64,000 nucleotides of DNA from Actinokineospora inagensis DSM 44258 (GCF_000482865.1 NZ_AXWW01000051.1:1-64000); one strand, 5' to 3'; positions 30,069 to 41,470 are shown, numbered from the stretch's first letter. Made by a program: numbers and translations. The notes: generated by a model from the letters alone, not told the origin.

Positions 30069-30149
30069 GGTCCGCACATTCGACCCTGAAGCCGCCATCC
30101 GAATAAGACTTTCGGTCAGGCGGAACGTACAAGTCCAGGAGGACATCAA

Positions 30150-31343
30150 GTGGCGAAGGCGAAGTTCGAGCGGACCAAGCCGCACGTCAACATCGGGACC
30201 ATCGGTCACATCGACCACGGAAAGACCACGCTGACCGCGGCGATCTCGAAGGTCCTGCACGACAAGTACCCCGACCTGAACCCCTTCACGCCGTTCGACG
30301 AGATCGACAAGGCGCCGGAGGAGAAGCAGCGCGGTATCACCATCTCCATCGCGCACATCGAGTACCAGACCGAGAAGCGGCACTACGCGCACGTCGACTG
30401 CCCCGGTCACGCGGACTACGTCAAGAACATGATCACCGGTGCGGCGCAGATGGACGGCGCCATCCTGGTGGTCGCCGCGACCGACGGCCCGATGCCGCAG
30501 ACCCGCGAGCACGTGCTGCTCGCCCGCCAGGTCGGTGTGCCCTACATCGTCGTCGCCCTGAACAAGGCCGACATGGTCGACGACGAGGAGATCCTCGAAC
30601 TGGTCGAGCTGGAGGTCCGCGAGCTGCTCTCGGCTCAGGACTTCCCGGGTGACGACCTCCCGGTCGTCCGCGTCTCCGCGCTCAAGGCGCTGGAGGGCGA
30701 CGCCGAGTGGGGCGCCCGCCTGATCGAGCTGATGGACGCGGTCGACGAGTCGATCCCGGAGCCCGAGCGCGATGTCGTCAAGCCGTTCCTCATGCCCGTC
30801 GAGGACGTCTTCACGATCACCGGTCGTGGCACCGTGGCGACCGGTCGCATCGAGCGCGGCATCATCAACGTCAACGAGGAAGTCGAGATCGTCGGCATCC
30901 GCGAGAAGGCGCAGAAGACCACCGTCACCGGGGTCGAGATGTTCCGCAAGCTGCTCGACCAGGGCCAGGCTGGCGACAACGTCGGCCTCCTGCTCCGCGG
31001 CATCAAGCGCGAGGACATCGAGCGCGGTCAGGTCATCGTGAAGCCGGGCACCACGACCCCGCACACCGAGTTCGAGGCCCAGGTCGTCATCCTGAGCAAG
31101 GACGAGGGCGGTCGGCACACCCCGTTCTTCAACAACTACCGCCCGCAGTTCTACTTCCGCACCACCGACGTGACCGGCGTGGTGACCCTCCCCGAGGGCA
31201 CCGAGATGGTGATGCCCGGTGACAACACCGGCATGACCGTCGCGCTGATCCAGCCGATCGCGATGGACGAGGGTCTGCGCTTCGCCATCCGCGAGGGTGG
31301 CCGGACCGTCGGCGCGGGCCGGGTCGTCAAGATCCTGAAGTAG
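30150..31343 (+). CDS. tuf: Elongation factor Tu
   Basis: This 397-residue GTPase delivers aminoacyl-tRNA to the ribosome. It has [10 protein letters not shown] (residues 19-28), [13 protein letters not shown] and the usual domains II and III. GTG start with CCAGGAGG upstream. A strong terminator hairpin follows its stop, closing the str operon. Confidence 0.98.
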   Translation: MAKAKFERTKPHVNIGTIGHIDHGKTTLTAAISKVLHDKYPDLNPFTPFDEIDKAPEEKQRGITISIAHIEYQTEKRHYAHVDCPGHADYVKNMITGAAQMDGAILVVAATDGPMPQTREHVLLARQVGVPYIVVALNKADMVDDEEILELVELEVRELLSAQDFPGDDLPVVRVSALKALEGDAEWGARLIELMDAVDESIPEPERDVVKPFLMPVEDVFTITGRGTVATGRIERGIINVNEEVEIVGIREKAQKTTVTGVEMFRKLLDQGQAGDNVGLLLRGIKREDIERGQVIVKPGTTTPHTEFEAQVVILSKDEGGRHTPFFNNYRPQFYFRTTDVTGVVTLPEGTEMVMPGDNTGMTVALIQPIAMDEGLRFAIREGGRTVGAGRVVKILK

Positions 31344-31349
31344 TTCCGG

Positions 31350-31384
31350 TCGGGGGGTTGGCGTCACTTCCAACCCCCCGATTT
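31350..31384 (+). terminator. Terminator hairpin after tuf
   Basis: A perfect 12-bp stem (31350-31361 with 31370-31381) around an 8-nt loop is followed by TTT. It starts 6 bp after the tuf stop and separates the str and S10 operons. Confidence 0.85.
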
Positions 31385-31681
31385 GGATCGTCACACCTGG
31401 GTGTGGCATCCTTTACGGGTTGCTCGTCGCGGGGCGGCCGGGTTCGTTTCGAACCGGCCGCCTCCGCGTGAGAGCCGGGGTTCGCCTCATCGGACCCCTA
31501 TAGACGAAGATGTTCGGCTTGCCCGCGGAGTTCGTCCAAGGGACCGCCATGCGAAGCGGGCGCGACACGCCCGACCGCGTGGACCGGGAGCCGGGGATCG
31601 CAGCATGTGAACAGGGAAGCGGCGCGGTTCGGCCTGACAGGTCTGCCGACATCGCAACGAGAAGAGGAACGGCAAGCCACC
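31385..31681 (+). promoter_or_regulatory. Leader region of the S10 operon
   Basis: About 300 nt without a gene precede rpsJ. A weak promoter candidate is TTGGAT (31383-31388) with CATCCT (31407-31412). A stem of 11 bp with one bulged G (31435-31446 with 31450-31460, TTT loop) lies in the would-be leader and could take part in ribosomal-protein feedback. GAGGA at 31663-31667 is the nearest ribosome binding site to the rpsJ ATG, at a long spacing of 14 nt. Confidence 0.45.
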
Positions 31682-31987
31682 ATGGCGGGACAGAAGATCC
31701 GCATCCGGCTCAAGGCCTACGACCACGAGGCGATCGACGCGTCCGCGCGCAAGATCGTGGAGACCGTGACGCGCACCGGCGCGCGGGTCGTGGGGCCAGT
31801 GCCGCTGCCCACGGAGAAGAACGTCTACTGCGTCATCCGCTCGCCGCACAAGTACAAGGACTCGCGCGAGCACTTCGAGATGCGCACGCACAAGCGTCTG
31901 ATCGACATCCTCGACCCGACCCCGAAGACGGTGGACGCGCTCATGCGCATCGACCTGCCTGCGAGTGTCGACGTCAACATCCAGTAA
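31682..31987 (+). CDS. rpsJ: 30S ribosomal protein S10
   Basis: This 101-residue protein is uS10, first gene of the S10 operon. It begins [19 protein letters not shown] and has the usual length; in-frame upstream GTG starts would add residues that S10 proteins lack. It is followed by rplC after 34 bp. Confidence 0.97.
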   Translation: MAGQKIRIRLKAYDHEAIDASARKIVETVTRTGARVVGPVPLPTEKNVYCVIRSPHKYKDSREHFEMRTHKRLIDILDPTPKTVDALMRIDLPASVDVNIQ

Positions 31988-32021
31988 GTGCGGCGCAGAG
32001 CGGCGGAGAGAACACACAGTC

Positions 32022-32672
32022 ATGTCTGACAGGCAGATGAAGGGGATCCTGGGTACCAAGCTCGGGATGACCCAGGTCTTCGACGAGAACAACCGGGTCG
32101 TCCCGGTGACCGTCGTCAAAGCGGGACCCAACGTGGTCACGCAGGTGCGCACCCAGGCGACCGACGGCTACGTCGCCGTCCAGTTGGCGTACGGCGCCAT
32201 CGACCCGCGCAAGGTGAACAAGCCCGAGGCCGGGCACTTCGCCAAGGCCGGTGTCACCCCGCGCCGCTTCCTGATCGAGCTGCGCACCGCCGACGCCGAG
32301 ACCTACGAGATCGGCCAGGAGATCACCGCCGAGGTGTTCGAGGCCGGGCAGGTCATCGACGCGACCGGCACCTCCAAGGGCAAGGGCTACGCCGGTGTCA
32401 TGAAGCGGCACGGTTTCCGCGGTCTGGGCGCCTCGCACGGCACCCAGCGCAAGCACCGTTCGCCTGGCTCCATCGGCGGTTGCGCCACCCCGGGTCGCGT
32501 CTTCAAGGGCCTGCGCATGGCGGGCCGGATGGGTCACGTGCGCGTGACCACCCAGAACCTCACGGTGCACCAGGTGGACGCCGAGTCCGGCCTGATCCTG
32601 CTCAAGGGCGCCGTCCCCGGCCCCAAGGGCGGTCTGGTGTTCCTCAAGACGGCCGCGAAGGGCGGTGCCTGA
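32022..32672 (+). CDS. rplC: 50S ribosomal protein L3
   Basis: This 216-residue protein is uL3, which reaches the peptidyl-transferase centre. The ATG at 32022 gives the typical N-terminus ([17 protein letters not shown]) with GGAGAG upstream. The loop region with [22 protein letters not shown], normally close to 23S rRNA, is intact. Its stop overlaps the rplD start by one base. Confidence 0.96.
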   Translation: MSDRQMKGILGTKLGMTQVFDENNRVVPVTVVKAGPNVVTQVRTQATDGYVAVQLAYGAIDPRKVNKPEAGHFAKAGVTPRRFLIELRTADAETYEIGQEITAEVFEAGQVIDATGTSKGKGYAGVMKRHGFRGLGASHGTQRKHRSPGSIGGCATPGRVFKGLRMAGRMGHVRVTTQNLTVHQVDAESGLILLKGAVPGPKGGLVFLKTAAKGGA

Positions 32673-33361
32673 TGAGCAGCGTTGACATCAAGGCCCCGGG
32701 CGGCAAGACCGACGGCAGCGTCGAGCTGCCCGCCGAGGTCTTCGACGTCCAGGCCAACGTGCCGCTGATGCACCAGGTCGTGGTGGCCCAGCTCGCCGCG
32801 GCCCGCCAGGGCACGCACTCCACCAAGACCCGCGGCGAGGTCGCGGGCGGTGGCCGCAAGCCGTACCGGCAGAAGGGCACCGGTCGCGCCCGCCAGGGTT
32901 CGACCCGCGCGCCCCAGTTCGTCGGCGGCGGCGTCGTGCACGGCCCCCAGCCGCGCGACTACTCGCAGCGGACCCCGAAGAAGATGAAGGCCGCCGCCCT
33001 GCGCGGTGCCCTCTCCGACCGGGCGCGCGCGGGCCAGGTGCACGTGGTCACCGGCCTGGTGGACGGCGACAAGCCGTCGACCAAGACCGCCCGGCTGCTG
33101 CTGGAGTCGATCACCAGCGCGAAGCGCGTGCTGGTCGTGCTGACCCGGGACGAGGACGTCTCGTGGGTGTCGGTGCGCAACCTCGCGCACGTGCACGTGA
33201 TCGCCCCCGACCAGCTCAACACCTACGACGTGCTGGTCAACGACGACGTGGTGTTCACCAAGGCCGCTTACGACGACTTCCTGTCGCGGCCGGTCAAGGT
33301 CGGCAAGGCGCGCGCCACCGCGAGCGAGGCCGCCGCACAGACCTCGGAGGAGGACAAGTGA
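32672..33361 (+). CDS. rplD: 50S ribosomal protein L4
   Basis: This 229-residue protein is uL4 of the exit tunnel. The tunnel loop with [23 protein letters not shown] is conserved. A short acidic C-terminal tail ([11 protein letters not shown]) is typical of actinobacteria. The stop overlaps rplW by 4 bp (GTGA). Confidence 0.96.
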   Translation: MSSVDIKAPGGKTDGSVELPAEVFDVQANVPLMHQVVVAQLAAARQGTHSTKTRGEVAGGGRKPYRQKGTGRARQGSTRAPQFVGGGVVHGPQPRDYSQRTPKKMKAAALRGALSDRARAGQVHVVTGLVDGDKPSTKTARLLLESITSAKRVLVVLTRDEDVSWVSVRNLAHVHVIAPDQLNTYDVLVNDDVVFTKAAYDDFLSRPVKVGKARATASEAAAQTSEEDK

Positions 33362-33657
33362 TCCCCGACCCCCGAGACATCCTTCTCGCGCCGGTGATCT
33401 CCGAGAAGTCCTACGGGCTGCTCGAGGAGAACAAGTACACCTTCGTGGTGCACCCGGACGCCAACAAGACCGCCATCAAGATCGCGGTGGAGAAGGTGTT
33501 CGGCGTGAAGGTCGTCAGCGTCAACACGCTGAACCGCAACGGCAAGCGCAAGCGCACCCGCACCGGGTACGGCAAGCGCAAGGACACCAAGCGGGCAATC
33601 GTGACGCTGTCCGCCGAGAGCAAGCCGATCGAGATCTTCGGCGGCCCGGCCGCGTAA
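33358..33657 (+). CDS. rplW: 50S ribosomal protein L23
   Basis: This 99-residue protein is uL23 at the tunnel exit, the docking site for trigger factor and SRP. It shows [13 protein letters not shown] and the basic [15 protein letters not shown] loop. It starts with GTG inside the rplD stop. Confidence 0.96.
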   Translation: MIPDPRDILLAPVISEKSYGLLEENKYTFVVHPDANKTAIKIAVEKVFGVKVVSVNTLNRNGKRKRTRTGYGKRKDTKRAIVTLSAESKPIEIFGGPAA

Positions 33658-33671
33658 GGGACTGAGCAGAC

Positions 33672-34505
33672 ATGGGTATCCGCAAGTACAAGCCGACGAC
33701 CCCCGGTCGTCGCGGCGCCAGTGTCTCGGACTTCGCCGAGATCACCCGGTCGACCCCGGAGAAGTCGCTGATCCGCCCGCTGCACGGGCGCGGCGGCCGC
33801 AACGCGCACGGCAAGATCACCACCCGGCACAAGGGCGGTGGCCACAAGCGCGCGTACCGGCTGATCGACTTCCGGCGCAACGACAAGGACGGCGTGCCCG
33901 CCAAGGTCGCGCACATCGAGTACGACCCGAACCGCACCGCGCGCATCGCGCTGCTGCACTACGCCGACGGCGAGAAGCGCTACATCATCGCGCCGAACAA
34001 GCTGCAGCAGGGCGACCCGATTGAGAACGGCCCCCGCGCCGACATCAAGCCGGGCAACAACCTGCCGCTGCGCAACATCCCGGTCGGCACCGTGATCCAC
34101 GCGATCGAGCTCCGCCCCGGCGGCGGCGCCAAGATCGCCCGGTCCGCGGGCGCCAGCGTGCAGTTGGTGGCCAAGGACGGCCCGTACGCCCAGTTGCGGA
34201 TGCCCTCGGGCGAGATCCGCAACGTGGACGTGCGCTGCCGCGCCACGGTCGGCGAGGTCGGCAACGCCGAGCACGCCAACATCAACTGGGGCAAGGCGGG
34301 CCGGATGCGCTGGAAGGGCAAGCGCCCGACCGTCCGCGGTGTCGCGATGAACCCGGTCGACCACCCGCACGGTGGTGGTGAGGGCAAGACCTCCGGTGGT
34401 CGCCACCCGGTCAACCCCGCCGGTAAGCCCGAGGGTCGCACCCGGCGCCGCAAGGCCAGCGACCGAATGATCGTCCGCCGCCGCCGTACCGGCAAGAAGC
34501 GCTGA
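33672..34505 (+). CDS. rplB: 50S ribosomal protein L2
   Basis: This 277-residue protein is uL2, needed for subunit association and peptidyl-transferase assembly. It has the conserved C-terminal stretch [18 protein letters not shown] including the key histidine. It lies 14 bp after rplW. Confidence 0.97.
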   Translation: MGIRKYKPTTPGRRGASVSDFAEITRSTPEKSLIRPLHGRGGRNAHGKITTRHKGGGHKRAYRLIDFRRNDKDGVPAKVAHIEYDPNRTARIALLHYADGEKRYIIAPNKLQQGDPIENGPRADIKPGNNLPLRNIPVGTVIHAIELRPGGGAKIARSAGASVQLVAKDGPYAQLRMPSGEIRNVDVRCRATVGEVGNAEHANINWGKAGRMRWKGKRPTVRGVAMNPVDHPHGGGEGKTSGGRHPVNPAGKPEGRTRRRKASDRMIVRRRRTGKKR

Positions 34506-34523
34506 GCAGGGAGGTAGAAGACA

Positions 34524-34805
34524 ATGCCACGCAGCCTGAAGAAGGGCCCGTTCGTGGACGACCACCTGCTCAAGAAGGTGGACGCGCTCAACGAGTCGGG
34601 CAAGAAGACCGTCATCAAGACCTGGTCCCGTCGGTCCACGATCATCCCGGACATGCTGGGTCACACCATCGCGGTGCACGACGGCCGCAAGCACGTCCCG
34701 GTGTTCGTCTCCGAGGCCATGGTGGGGCACAAGCTGGGCGAGTTCGCCCCGACCCGCACCTTCAAGGGCCACATCAAGGACGACCGCAAGGCCCGCCGCC
34801 GCTAG
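34524..34805 (+). CDS. rpsS: 30S ribosomal protein S19
   Basis: This 93-residue protein is uS19 of the 30S head ([19 protein letters not shown], ending [13 protein letters not shown]). It has full length and sits in the normal S10 order after rplB. Confidence 0.97.
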   Translation: MPRSLKKGPFVDDHLLKKVDALNESGKKTVIKTWSRRSTIIPDMLGHTIAVHDGRKHVPVFVSEAMVGHKLGEFAPTRTFKGHIKDDRKARRR

Positions 34806-34850
34806 TCGGCCGAATCAAGAGCAACGCAGAAGAGAGCAAGGGAAGCAGCG

Positions 34851-35272
34851 ATGAACGCCCGCAATGAGGCCGAGGTGGCGGAGTACCCGCGCGCCATGGC
34901 TCGGGCTCGCTACGTTCGCGCCACGCCGATGAAGGTGCGCCGCGTCGTCGAGCTCATCAGGGGACGTAGCGCCAGCGAGGCCCTGGCCGTGCTCCGGTTC
35001 GCGCCGCAGGCAGCCAGCGAGCCGGTCGCCAAGGTGCTGGCCAGCGCCGTCGCCAACGCCGAGAACAACTTCAACCTGGACCCGGAGACCCTCTGGGTCG
35101 CCGTCGCCTACGTCGACGAGGGTCCGACGCTGAAGCGGTTCCGGCCGCGCGCGCAGGGCCGGGCCTACCGGATCCGCAAGCGCACCAGCCACATCACGGT
35201 CGAGGTCGAGTCCCGCCCCGCGGCCAAGCAGGCGCCCAAGCGCCGGACGAGCACGAAGGGTGGTGCCCGGTA

Positions 35273-35273
<1 letters not shown>
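34851..35273 (+). CDS. rplV: 50S ribosomal protein L22
   Basis: This 140-residue protein is uL22 lining the exit tunnel. The core runs from [20 protein letters not shown] to [10 protein letters not shown], with a C-terminal extension of basic residues as in many actinobacteria. Its stop overlaps the rpsC start (TAATG). Confidence 0.96.
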
Positions 35274-36094
<821 letters not shown>

Positions 36095-36097
36095 CCC

Positions 36098-36517
36098 ATG
36101 CTGATCCCCCGCAGGGTCAAGCACCGCAAGCAGCACCACCCGAAGCGCTCGGGTGCGGCCAAGGGCGGAACCAGGGTCACCTTCGGCGAGTTCGGCATCC
36201 AGGCGCTCGAGCCCGCGTACGTGACCAACCGGCAGATCGAGTCCGCCCGTATCGCCATCAACCGGCACATCCGCCGTGGCGGCAAGGTGTGGATCAACAT
36301 CTTCCCGGACCGCCCGCTGACCAAGAAGCCCGCCGAGACCCGGATGGGTTCCGGTAAGGGTTCCCCGGAGTACTGGGTGGCCAACGTCAAGCCGGGTCGG
36401 GTCATGTTCGAGATGTCCTTCCCGAACGAGCAGGTCGCGCGCGAGGCGCTGCGCCGCGCCATCCACAAGCTCCCGATGAAGTGCCGGATCGTCACGCGTG
36501 AGGGTGGTGACTTCTGA
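36098..36517 (+). CDS. rplP: 50S ribosomal protein L16
   Basis: This 139-residue protein is uL16 near the A site ([19 protein letters not shown], with [12 protein letters not shown]). It has full length and its stop overlaps the rpmC start by one base (TGATG). Confidence 0.97.
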   Translation: MLIPRRVKHRKQHHPKRSGAAKGGTRVTFGEFGIQALEPAYVTNRQIESARIAINRHIRRGGKVWINIFPDRPLTKKPAETRMGSGKGSPEYWVANVKPGRVMFEMSFPNEQVAREALRRAIHKLPMKCRIVTREGGDF

Positions 36518-36762
36518 TGGCGGCTGGGACCACCGCTGGTGACCTGCGCGAGCTGACCGACGAGGAGCTGGTGCTGCGGCTGCGCGAGGCCAAGGAGGAG
36601 CTGTTCAACCTCCGCTTCCAGATGGCCACCGGCCAGTTGGACAACAACCGCAGGCTGCGCACCGTTCGGCACGACATCGCCCGGGTCTACACCGTGATGC
36701 GTGAGCGCGAGCTCGGCCTCTCGGCGTCCCCGGACGCGACCAGCAATGAAGGTGCCGCATGA
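36517..36762 (+). CDS. rpmC: 50S ribosomal protein L29
   Basis: This 81-residue protein is uL29 beside the tunnel exit. The two-helix core ([28 protein letters not shown]) is followed by a short alanine- and serine-rich tail. It overlaps rpsQ by 4 bp (ATGA). Confidence 0.95.
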   Translation: MAAGTTAGDLRELTDEELVLRLREAKEELFNLRFQMATGQLDNNRRLRTVRHDIARVYTVMRERELGLSASPDATSNEGAA

Positions 36763-37055
36763 GCGAGAACGAGACCGTGAGCCAGACGACCGCCGAGGTC
36801 GAGGCGCGCAACAACCGCAAGGTCCGCGAGGGCCTGGTCGTGTCCGACAAGATGGACAAGACCATCGTGGTCGCGCTGGAAGACCGCAAGAAGCACCCGC
36901 GCTACGCCAAGGTCCTGCGCTCCACCACCAAGGTGAAGGCGCACGACGAGGAGAACACCGCGGGTGTCGGCGACCGGGTCCTGCTGATGGAGACCCGTCC
37001 GCTGTCGGCGACCAAGCGCTGGCGGCTGGTGGAGATCCTCGAGAAGGCCAAGTAA
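36759..37055 (+). CDS. rpsQ: 30S ribosomal protein S17
   Basis: This 98-residue protein is uS17, a primary 16S rRNA binder ([17 protein letters not shown]). An N-terminal extension of about 20 residues rich in glutamate and threonine is typical of this group. It ends the S10 operon proper; a hairpin lies before rplN. Confidence 0.95.
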   Translation: MSENETVSQTTAEVEARNNRKVREGLVVSDKMDKTIVVALEDRKKHPRYAKVLRSTTKVKAHDEENTAGVGDRVLLMETRPLSATKRWRLVEILEKAK

Positions 37056-37079
37056 GCAGACTCACCAAGGCAAGGCCGA

Positions 37080-37106
37080 GCCCGTCGGGTCGGAAATCCG
37101 GCGGGC
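37080..37106 (+). other. Hairpin between rpsQ and rplN
   Basis: GCCCGTCGG (37080-37088) pairs with CCGGCGGGC (37098-37106), 9 bp with one G-U pair and a 9-nt loop. It marks the boundary of the S10 and spc operons, but without a T-tract it need not stop transcription. Confidence 0.4.
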
Positions 37107-37128
37107 CAAGAATGGTCAGGAGCAAGCA

Positions 37129-37497
37129 GTGATCCAGCAGGAGTCGCGACTGCGGGTCGCCGACAACACCGGTGCGAAGGAAATCCTTTGCATCCGTGTT
37201 CTCGGTGGTTCCGGTCGCCGCTACGCGGGCATCGGCGACATCATCGTCGCCACCGTGAAGGACGCGATCCCCGGTGCCGGTGTGAAGAAGGGTGACGTCG
37301 TCAAGGCGGTCATCGTGCGCACCGTCAAGGAGCGCCGCCGCCCGGACGGCTCGTACATCCGTTTCGACGAGAACGCCGCCGTCCTCATCAAGGCCGAGGG
37401 CGAGCCGCGCGGTACCCGCATCTTCGGCCCGGTGGGCCGCGAGCTGCGCGACAAGAAGTTCATGAAGATCATCTCGCTGGCGCCGGAGGTGCTCTGA
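37129..37497 (+). CDS. rplN: 50S ribosomal protein L14
   Basis: This 122-residue protein is uL14 ([19 protein letters not shown]). It has a GTG start with TCAGGAG upstream and is the first gene of the spc operon, 1 bp before rplX. Confidence 0.97.
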   Translation: MIQQESRLRVADNTGAKEILCIRVLGGSGRRYAGIGDIIVATVKDAIPGAGVKKGDVVKAVIVRTVKERRRPDGSYIRFDENAAVLIKAEGEPRGTRIFGPVGRELRDKKFMKIISLAPEVL

Positions 37498-37498
37498 C

Positions 37499-37816
37499 AT
37501 GAAGATCAAAAAGGGCGACACGGTCGTCGTCATCTCGGGCAAGGACAAGGGCGCCAAGGGCAAGGTCATCCACGCCTACCCGGAGACGAGCAAGGTCCTG
37601 GTCGAGGGTGTGAACCGGATCAAGAAGCACACCCGGATCACCCAGACCCAGCGCGGCGCGCAGTCCGGCGGGATCGTGACCCAGGAGGCCCCGATCCACG
37701 TCAGCAACGTGATGCTGGTGCAGGACGGCAAGGCCGTCCGGGTCGGCTACCAGGTCAACGATGACGGCCGCAAGGTCCGCGTGGCCCGCGGCAAGGGCAA
37801 CGGGAAGGAGATCTGA
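37499..37816 (+). CDS. rplX: 50S ribosomal protein L24
   Basis: This 105-residue protein is uL24, an assembly initiator with an N-terminal KOW motif ([20 protein letters not shown]). It is placed between rplN and rplE as usual. Confidence 0.96.
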   Translation: MKIKKGDTVVVISGKDKGAKGKVIHAYPETSKVLVEGVNRIKKHTRITQTQRGAQSGGIVTQEAPIHVSNVMLVQDGKAVRVGYQVNDDGRKVRVARGKGNGKEI

Positions 37817-37818
37817 TC

Positions 37819-38415
37819 ATGACTACTGGACAGATTCTCGACCCTGCGAGCAGGTCTTCGGAAGAGAAGGTCATCCCGCGCCTCAAGACGCGCTACCGCG
37901 AAGAGATCGTCTCGTCCCTCAAGGGCGAGTTCGACTACGCGAACGTCATGCAGATCCCGGGCGTGGTCAAGGTCGTCGTCAACATGGGCGTCGGCGAGGC
38001 GGCCCGCGACGGCAAGATGATCGAGGGCGCGGTCCGCGACCTCGCCACCATCACCGGCCAGAAGCCCGAGGTCCGCAAGGCCCGCAAGTCCATCGCCCAG
38101 TTCAAGCTGCGCGAGGGCATGCCGATCGGTGCGCGCGTGACGCTGCGCGGCGACCGGATGTGGGAGTTCCTCGACCGGCTGCTGACCATCGCGCTGCCCC
38201 GTATCCGCGACTTCCGCGGCCTGTCCGGCAAGCAGTTCGACGGCAACGGCAACTACACCTTCGGTCTCAACGAGCAGTCGATGTTCCACGAGATCGACCC
38301 CGACTCGATCGACCGGCAGCGCGGCATGGACATCACCGTCGTGACCACCGCGACCAACGACGAGGAGGGCCGGGCGCTGCTCAAGCACCTGGGCTTCCCC
38401 TTCAAGGAGCAGTGA
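37819..38415 (+). CDS. rplE: 50S ribosomal protein L5
   Basis: This 198-residue protein is uL5, which binds 5S rRNA in the central protuberance. An N-terminal extension of about 18 residues precedes the core ([13 protein letters not shown]). AAGGAG lies 8 nt before the ATG. Confidence 0.96.
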   Translation: MTTGQILDPASRSSEEKVIPRLKTRYREEIVSSLKGEFDYANVMQIPGVVKVVVNMGVGEAARDGKMIEGAVRDLATITGQKPEVRKARKSIAQFKLREGMPIGARVTLRGDRMWEFLDRLLTIALPRIRDFRGLSGKQFDGNGNYTFGLNEQSMFHEIDPDSIDRQRGMDITVVTTATNDEEGRALLKHLGFPFKEQ

Positions 38416-38418
38416 GAG

Positions 38419-38604
38419 ATGGCCAAGAAGGCGCTGGTTTCCAAGGCCGCCCGCAAGCCCAAGTTCGCGGTGCGCGCGTACACCCGGTGCAACCGGTGCG
38501 GTCGCCCGCACTCGGTGTTCCGCAAGTTCGGCCTGTGCCGGATCTGCCTGCGGCAGATGGCACACCGCGGCGAACTGCCCGGCGTGAGCAAGTCAAGCTG
38601 GTAG
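38419..38604 (+). CDS. rpsZ: 30S ribosomal protein S14 type Z, zinc-binding
   Basis: This 61-residue protein is the short zinc form of uS14, with four cysteines at residues 24, 27, 40 and 43. Many actinobacteria also keep a zinc-free copy elsewhere for zinc-limited growth. It follows rplE by 3 bp. Confidence 0.96.
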   Translation: MAKKALVSKAARKPKFAVRAYTRCNRCGRPHSVFRKFGLCRICLRQMAHRGELPGVSKSSW

Positions 38605-38613
38605 TCGTGGACC

Positions 38614-38644
38614 CCGCCCACCCCGGGTTTCCCGGGGTGGGCGG
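38614..38644 (+). other. Perfect 14-bp hairpin between rpsZ and rpsH
   Basis: CCGCCCACCCCGGG (38614-38627) pairs perfectly with 38631-38644 around a TTT loop. It sits inside the spc operon with no T-tract. Further weaker pairing (CCGGGG/CCCCGG) occurs at 38688-38701. It is terminator-strength but lies between genes normally co-transcribed. Confidence 0.6.
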
Positions 38645-38723
38645 ACCGGCCACCGGCTCGTAAACCCCCCAGTTCGCCGTAGGCCCCCCGGGGAACCCCG
38701 GCGAGAAAGGTTGACAGGTCACC

Positions 38724-39122
38724 ATGACGATGACCGACCCGATCGCAGACTTCTTGACCCGTCTGCGCAACGCCAACTCGGCGTACCACGACGCGGTCGT
38801 GCTGCCGCACAGCAAGCTCAAGGCGAGCATCGCGGAGATCCTCAAGCGCGAGGGCTACATCGCGGGCTACCGCGACGAAGACGGCGAGAAGGGCAAGAAC
38901 CTCGTCGTCGAGTTGAAGTACGGCCCCAACCGCGAGCGCAGCATCGCCGGTCTGCGCCGGGTGTCCAAGCCCGGCCTGCGGGTGTACGCGAAGTCGACCA
39001 ACCTGCCCAAGGTGCTCGGCGGCCTCGGCGTGGCGATCATCTCCACGTCCGGTGGCCTGCTGACCGACCGCCAGGCGGGCAAGCAGGGCGTGGGCGGCGA
39101 AGTCCTCGCCTACGTCTGGTAA
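38724..39122 (+). CDS. rpsH: 30S ribosomal protein S8
   Basis: This 132-residue protein is uS8, the spc-operon translational repressor in E. coli ([19 protein letters not shown], ending [11 protein letters not shown]). It starts 119 bp after rpsZ, an unusually long intra-operon gap filled by hairpins. Confidence 0.96.
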   Translation: MTMTDPIADFLTRLRNANSAYHDAVVLPHSKLKASIAEILKREGYIAGYRDEDGEKGKNLVVELKYGPNRERSIAGLRRVSKPGLRVYAKSTNLPKVLGGLGVAIISTSGGLLTDRQAGKQGVGGEVLAYVW

Positions 39123-39134
39123 GGGGGAAAGCAG

Positions 39135-39674
39135 ATGTCTCGCATCGGAAGGCTTCCGATCCCCGTTCCGTCCGGGGTCGACGTCACCATCGAGGGTCAG
39201 AGCGTCAGCGTGAAGGGCCCCAAGGGCGCCCTGTCGCTGACCGTGGCCGAGCCGATCACCGTCGAGCGCGCCGAGGACGGCACGCTCCAGGTCACCCGGC
39301 CCAACGACGAGCGGCAGAACCGGGCCCTGCACGGCCTGACCCGCTCGCTGGTCAACAACATCGTCGTCGGCGTCACCGCGGGCTACGAGAAGAAGATGGA
39401 GATCCACGGCGTCGGTTACCGCGTCGTGGCCAAGGGTTCGGACCTGGAGTTCGCGCTCGGCTACTCGCACTCGGTGAAGGTCGCCGCCCCGCAGGGCATC
39501 ACCTTCGCCGTGGAGAGTCCCACCAAGTTCTCCGTCTCCGGCATCGACAAGCAGCAGGTCGGCGAGGTCGCCGCCAACATCCGGAAGCTGCGCAAGCCCG
39601 ACCCGTACAAGGGCAAGGGCGTCCGGTACGCGGGCGAGAAGATCCGCCGCAAGGTCGGAAAGACGGGTAAGTGA
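39135..39674 (+). CDS. rplF: 50S ribosomal protein L6
   Basis: This 179-residue protein is uL6, with two tandem L6 folds ([19 protein letters not shown], ending [24 protein letters not shown]). It has the normal length and position. Confidence 0.97.
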   Translation: MSRIGRLPIPVPSGVDVTIEGQSVSVKGPKGALSLTVAEPITVERAEDGTLQVTRPNDERQNRALHGLTRSLVNNIVVGVTAGYEKKMEIHGVGYRVVAKGSDLEFALGYSHSVKVAAPQGITFAVESPTKFSVSGIDKQQVGEVAANIRKLRKPDPYKGKGVRYAGEKIRRKVGKTGK

Positions 39675-39676
39675 TC

Positions 39677-40081
39677 ATGAGCGACACAACCACCGCCACC
39701 AAGCGCAAGCCGGTTGGCAAGGACATCTCCACGCGCCGCCGCGTCGCCAAGGGCCGCAGGCACTTCCGGCTCCGCAAGAAGGTCGCGGGCACCTCGGAGC
39801 GCCCCCGCCTGGTCGTGCACCGGTCCGCCCGGCACATCACCGCGCAGATCGTCGACGACCTGGCCGGGCACACCCTGGTCAGCGCGACCAGCCTCGAGGC
39901 CGACGTGCGCGCCGTCGACGGCGACAAGAAGGCCCGCGCGGCCAAGGTGGGCGCACTGCTCGCCGACCGCGCCAAGGCCGCGGGCGTCGCCAAGGTCGTC
40001 TTCGACCGCGGCGGCAACAAGTACACCGGCCGCATCGCGTCGCTGGCCGACTCGGCCCGCGAAGCGGGGCTGGAGTTCTGA
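39677..40081 (+). CDS. rplR: 50S ribosomal protein L18
   Basis: This 134-residue protein is uL18, a 5S rRNA binder. The ATG at 39677 is chosen; a GTG at 39671 overlapping the rplF stop would add two residues. The conserved C-terminus [28 protein letters not shown] is split here only for length and is intact. Confidence 0.94.
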   Translation: MSDTTTATKRKPVGKDISTRRRVAKGRRHFRLRKKVAGTSERPRLVVHRSARHITAQIVDDLAGHTLVSATSLEADVRAVDGDKKARAAKVGALLADRAKAAGVAKVVFDRGGNKYTGRIASLADSAREAGLEF

Positions 40082-40112
40082 TGATGGATCTGCACAAGGG
40101 AAGGAACGCCTG

Positions 40113-40775
40113 ATGCCGGGACGTACGCGGCAGTTCGGCGGCCAGGGCGGCCCCGGCGGCGGTCAGGGCGGGAACGAGCGCGGTGAGCGCCGGGACCGTC
40201 GGGACCGGCGTGACGGTGGCGGCCGCGGCGGCGCCGCGGCCGAGAAGACCCCGCATCTTGAGCGGGTCGTCGCCATCAACCGGGTCGCCAAGGTTGTGAA
40301 GGGTGGTCGTCGCTTCAGCTTCACCGCCCTGGTCGTCGTCGGTGACGGCGACGGCATGGTCGGTGTCGGCTACGGCAAGGCCAAGGAGGTGCCCGCCGCC
40401 ATCGCCAAGGGCGTGGAGGAGGCGAAGAAGAACTTCTTCCGCGTCCCCCGCATCGGCGGCACCATCCCGCACCCCATCCAGGGTGAGAAGGCCGCCGGTG
40501 TCGTGCTGCTGCGCCCGGCCAGCGCCGGTACCGGCGTCATCGCCGGTGGCCCGGTCCGCGCCGTGCTGGAGTGCGCGGGCATCCACGACGTGCTCTCGAA
40601 GTCGCTCGGCAGCGACAACGCGATCAACATCGTGCACGCCACCATGGCCGCCCTGCGCGGCCTGCAGCGCCCCGAGGAGGTCGCGGCCCGCCGCGGCCTG
40701 CCGCTGGAAGACGTGGCCCCCGCGGGCATGCTCCGCGCCCGCGCCGCCGCGGCCACCGCCGGTACGGGGGCGTGA
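40113..40775 (+). CDS. rpsE: 30S ribosomal protein S5
   Basis: This 220-residue protein is uS5, involved in decoding fidelity. The first ~45 residues are a disordered glycine- and arginine-rich extension typical of actinobacteria; the core begins [19 protein letters not shown]. The ATG at 40113 follows AAGGGAAGGA. Confidence 0.95.
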   Translation: MPGRTRQFGGQGGPGGGQGGNERGERRDRRDRRDGGGRGGAAAEKTPHLERVVAINRVAKVVKGGRRFSFTALVVVGDGDGMVGVGYGKAKEVPAAIAKGVEEAKKNFFRVPRIGGTIPHPIQGEKAAGVVLLRPASAGTGVIAGGPVRAVLECAGIHDVLSKSLGSDNAINIVHATMAALRGLQRPEEVAARRGLPLEDVAPAGMLRARAAAATAGTGA

Positions 40776-40777
40776 CC

Positions 40778-40960
40778 ATGACCAAGCTCAAGGTCACCCA
40801 GGTGAAGAGCGGCATCGGCACCAAGCGCAACCACCGCGAGTCGCTGCGCACGCTCGGTCTGCGCAAGATCCGCCAGTTCACCGTGCGCGAGGACACCCCC
40901 GAGGTGCGCGGCCTCATCCACACCGTCCGCCACCTCGTCACCGTCGAGGAGGTCGACTGA
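40778..40960 (+). CDS. rpmD: 50S ribosomal protein L30
   Basis: This 60-residue protein is uL30 ([19 protein letters not shown]). It starts 2 bp after rpsE and its stop overlaps the rplO start by one base. Confidence 0.95.
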   Translation: MTKLKVTQVKSGIGTKRNHRESLRTLGLRKIRQFTVREDTPEVRGLIHTVRHLVTVEEVD

Positions 40961-41412
40961 TGGCCATCAAGATCCACCACCTGCGGCCCGCCGCGGGCGC
41001 CAACACCGCCAAGACCCGCGTCGGTCGCGGTGAGGGCTCCAAGGGCAAGACCGCCGGTCGCGGCACCAAGGGCACCAAGGCGCGCAAGAACGTCCCCGCG
41101 CGCTTCGAGGGCGGCCAGATGCCGCTCCAGATGCGGCTGCCGAAGCTCAAGGGCTTCAAGAACCGCTTCCGGGTCGAGTACCAGGTCGTCAACGTCGGCG
41201 ACGTGGCCACCGCGTTCCCCGACGGCGGCAAGGTCGGCATCGCCGACCTGATCGCCGCAGGCCTGGTCCGCAAGGGCAACCTGGTCAAGGTCCTCGGCGA
41301 CGGCGACCTGAACGGCGTCAAACTCGACGTCACGGCCGACAAGTTCTCCACCAGCGCCACGGAGAAGCTCACCGCCGCCGGTGGCACCGCCACCCTGGTG
41401 ACGGCCGCCTGA
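40960..41412 (+). CDS. rplO: 50S ribosomal protein L15
   Basis: This 150-residue protein is uL15 ([20 protein letters not shown]), with the glycine- and lysine-rich N-terminal arm [21 protein letters not shown]. It is the last gene before a strong terminator and a 1-kb noncoding gap that separates it from secY. Confidence 0.96.
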   Translation: MAIKIHHLRPAAGANTAKTRVGRGEGSKGKTAGRGTKGTKARKNVPARFEGGQMPLQMRLPKLKGFKNRFRVEYQVVNVGDVATAFPDGGKVGIADLIAAGLVRKGNLVKVLGDGDLNGVKLDVTADKFSTSATEKLTAAGGTATLVTAA

Positions 41413-41429
41413 GCACCACCACGCCCCAC

Positions 41430-41470
41430 CTGAGGCCCGGACACGCTCCCCGTGTCCGGGCCTCAGTCTT
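41430..41470 (+). terminator. Terminator hairpin after rplO
   Basis: A perfect 15-bp stem (41430-41444 with 41452-41466) with a 7-nt loop GCTCCCC is followed by TCTT. It probably ends the spc transcript. Its 3' arm and tail resemble the 17-bp repeats that follow. Confidence 0.85.
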
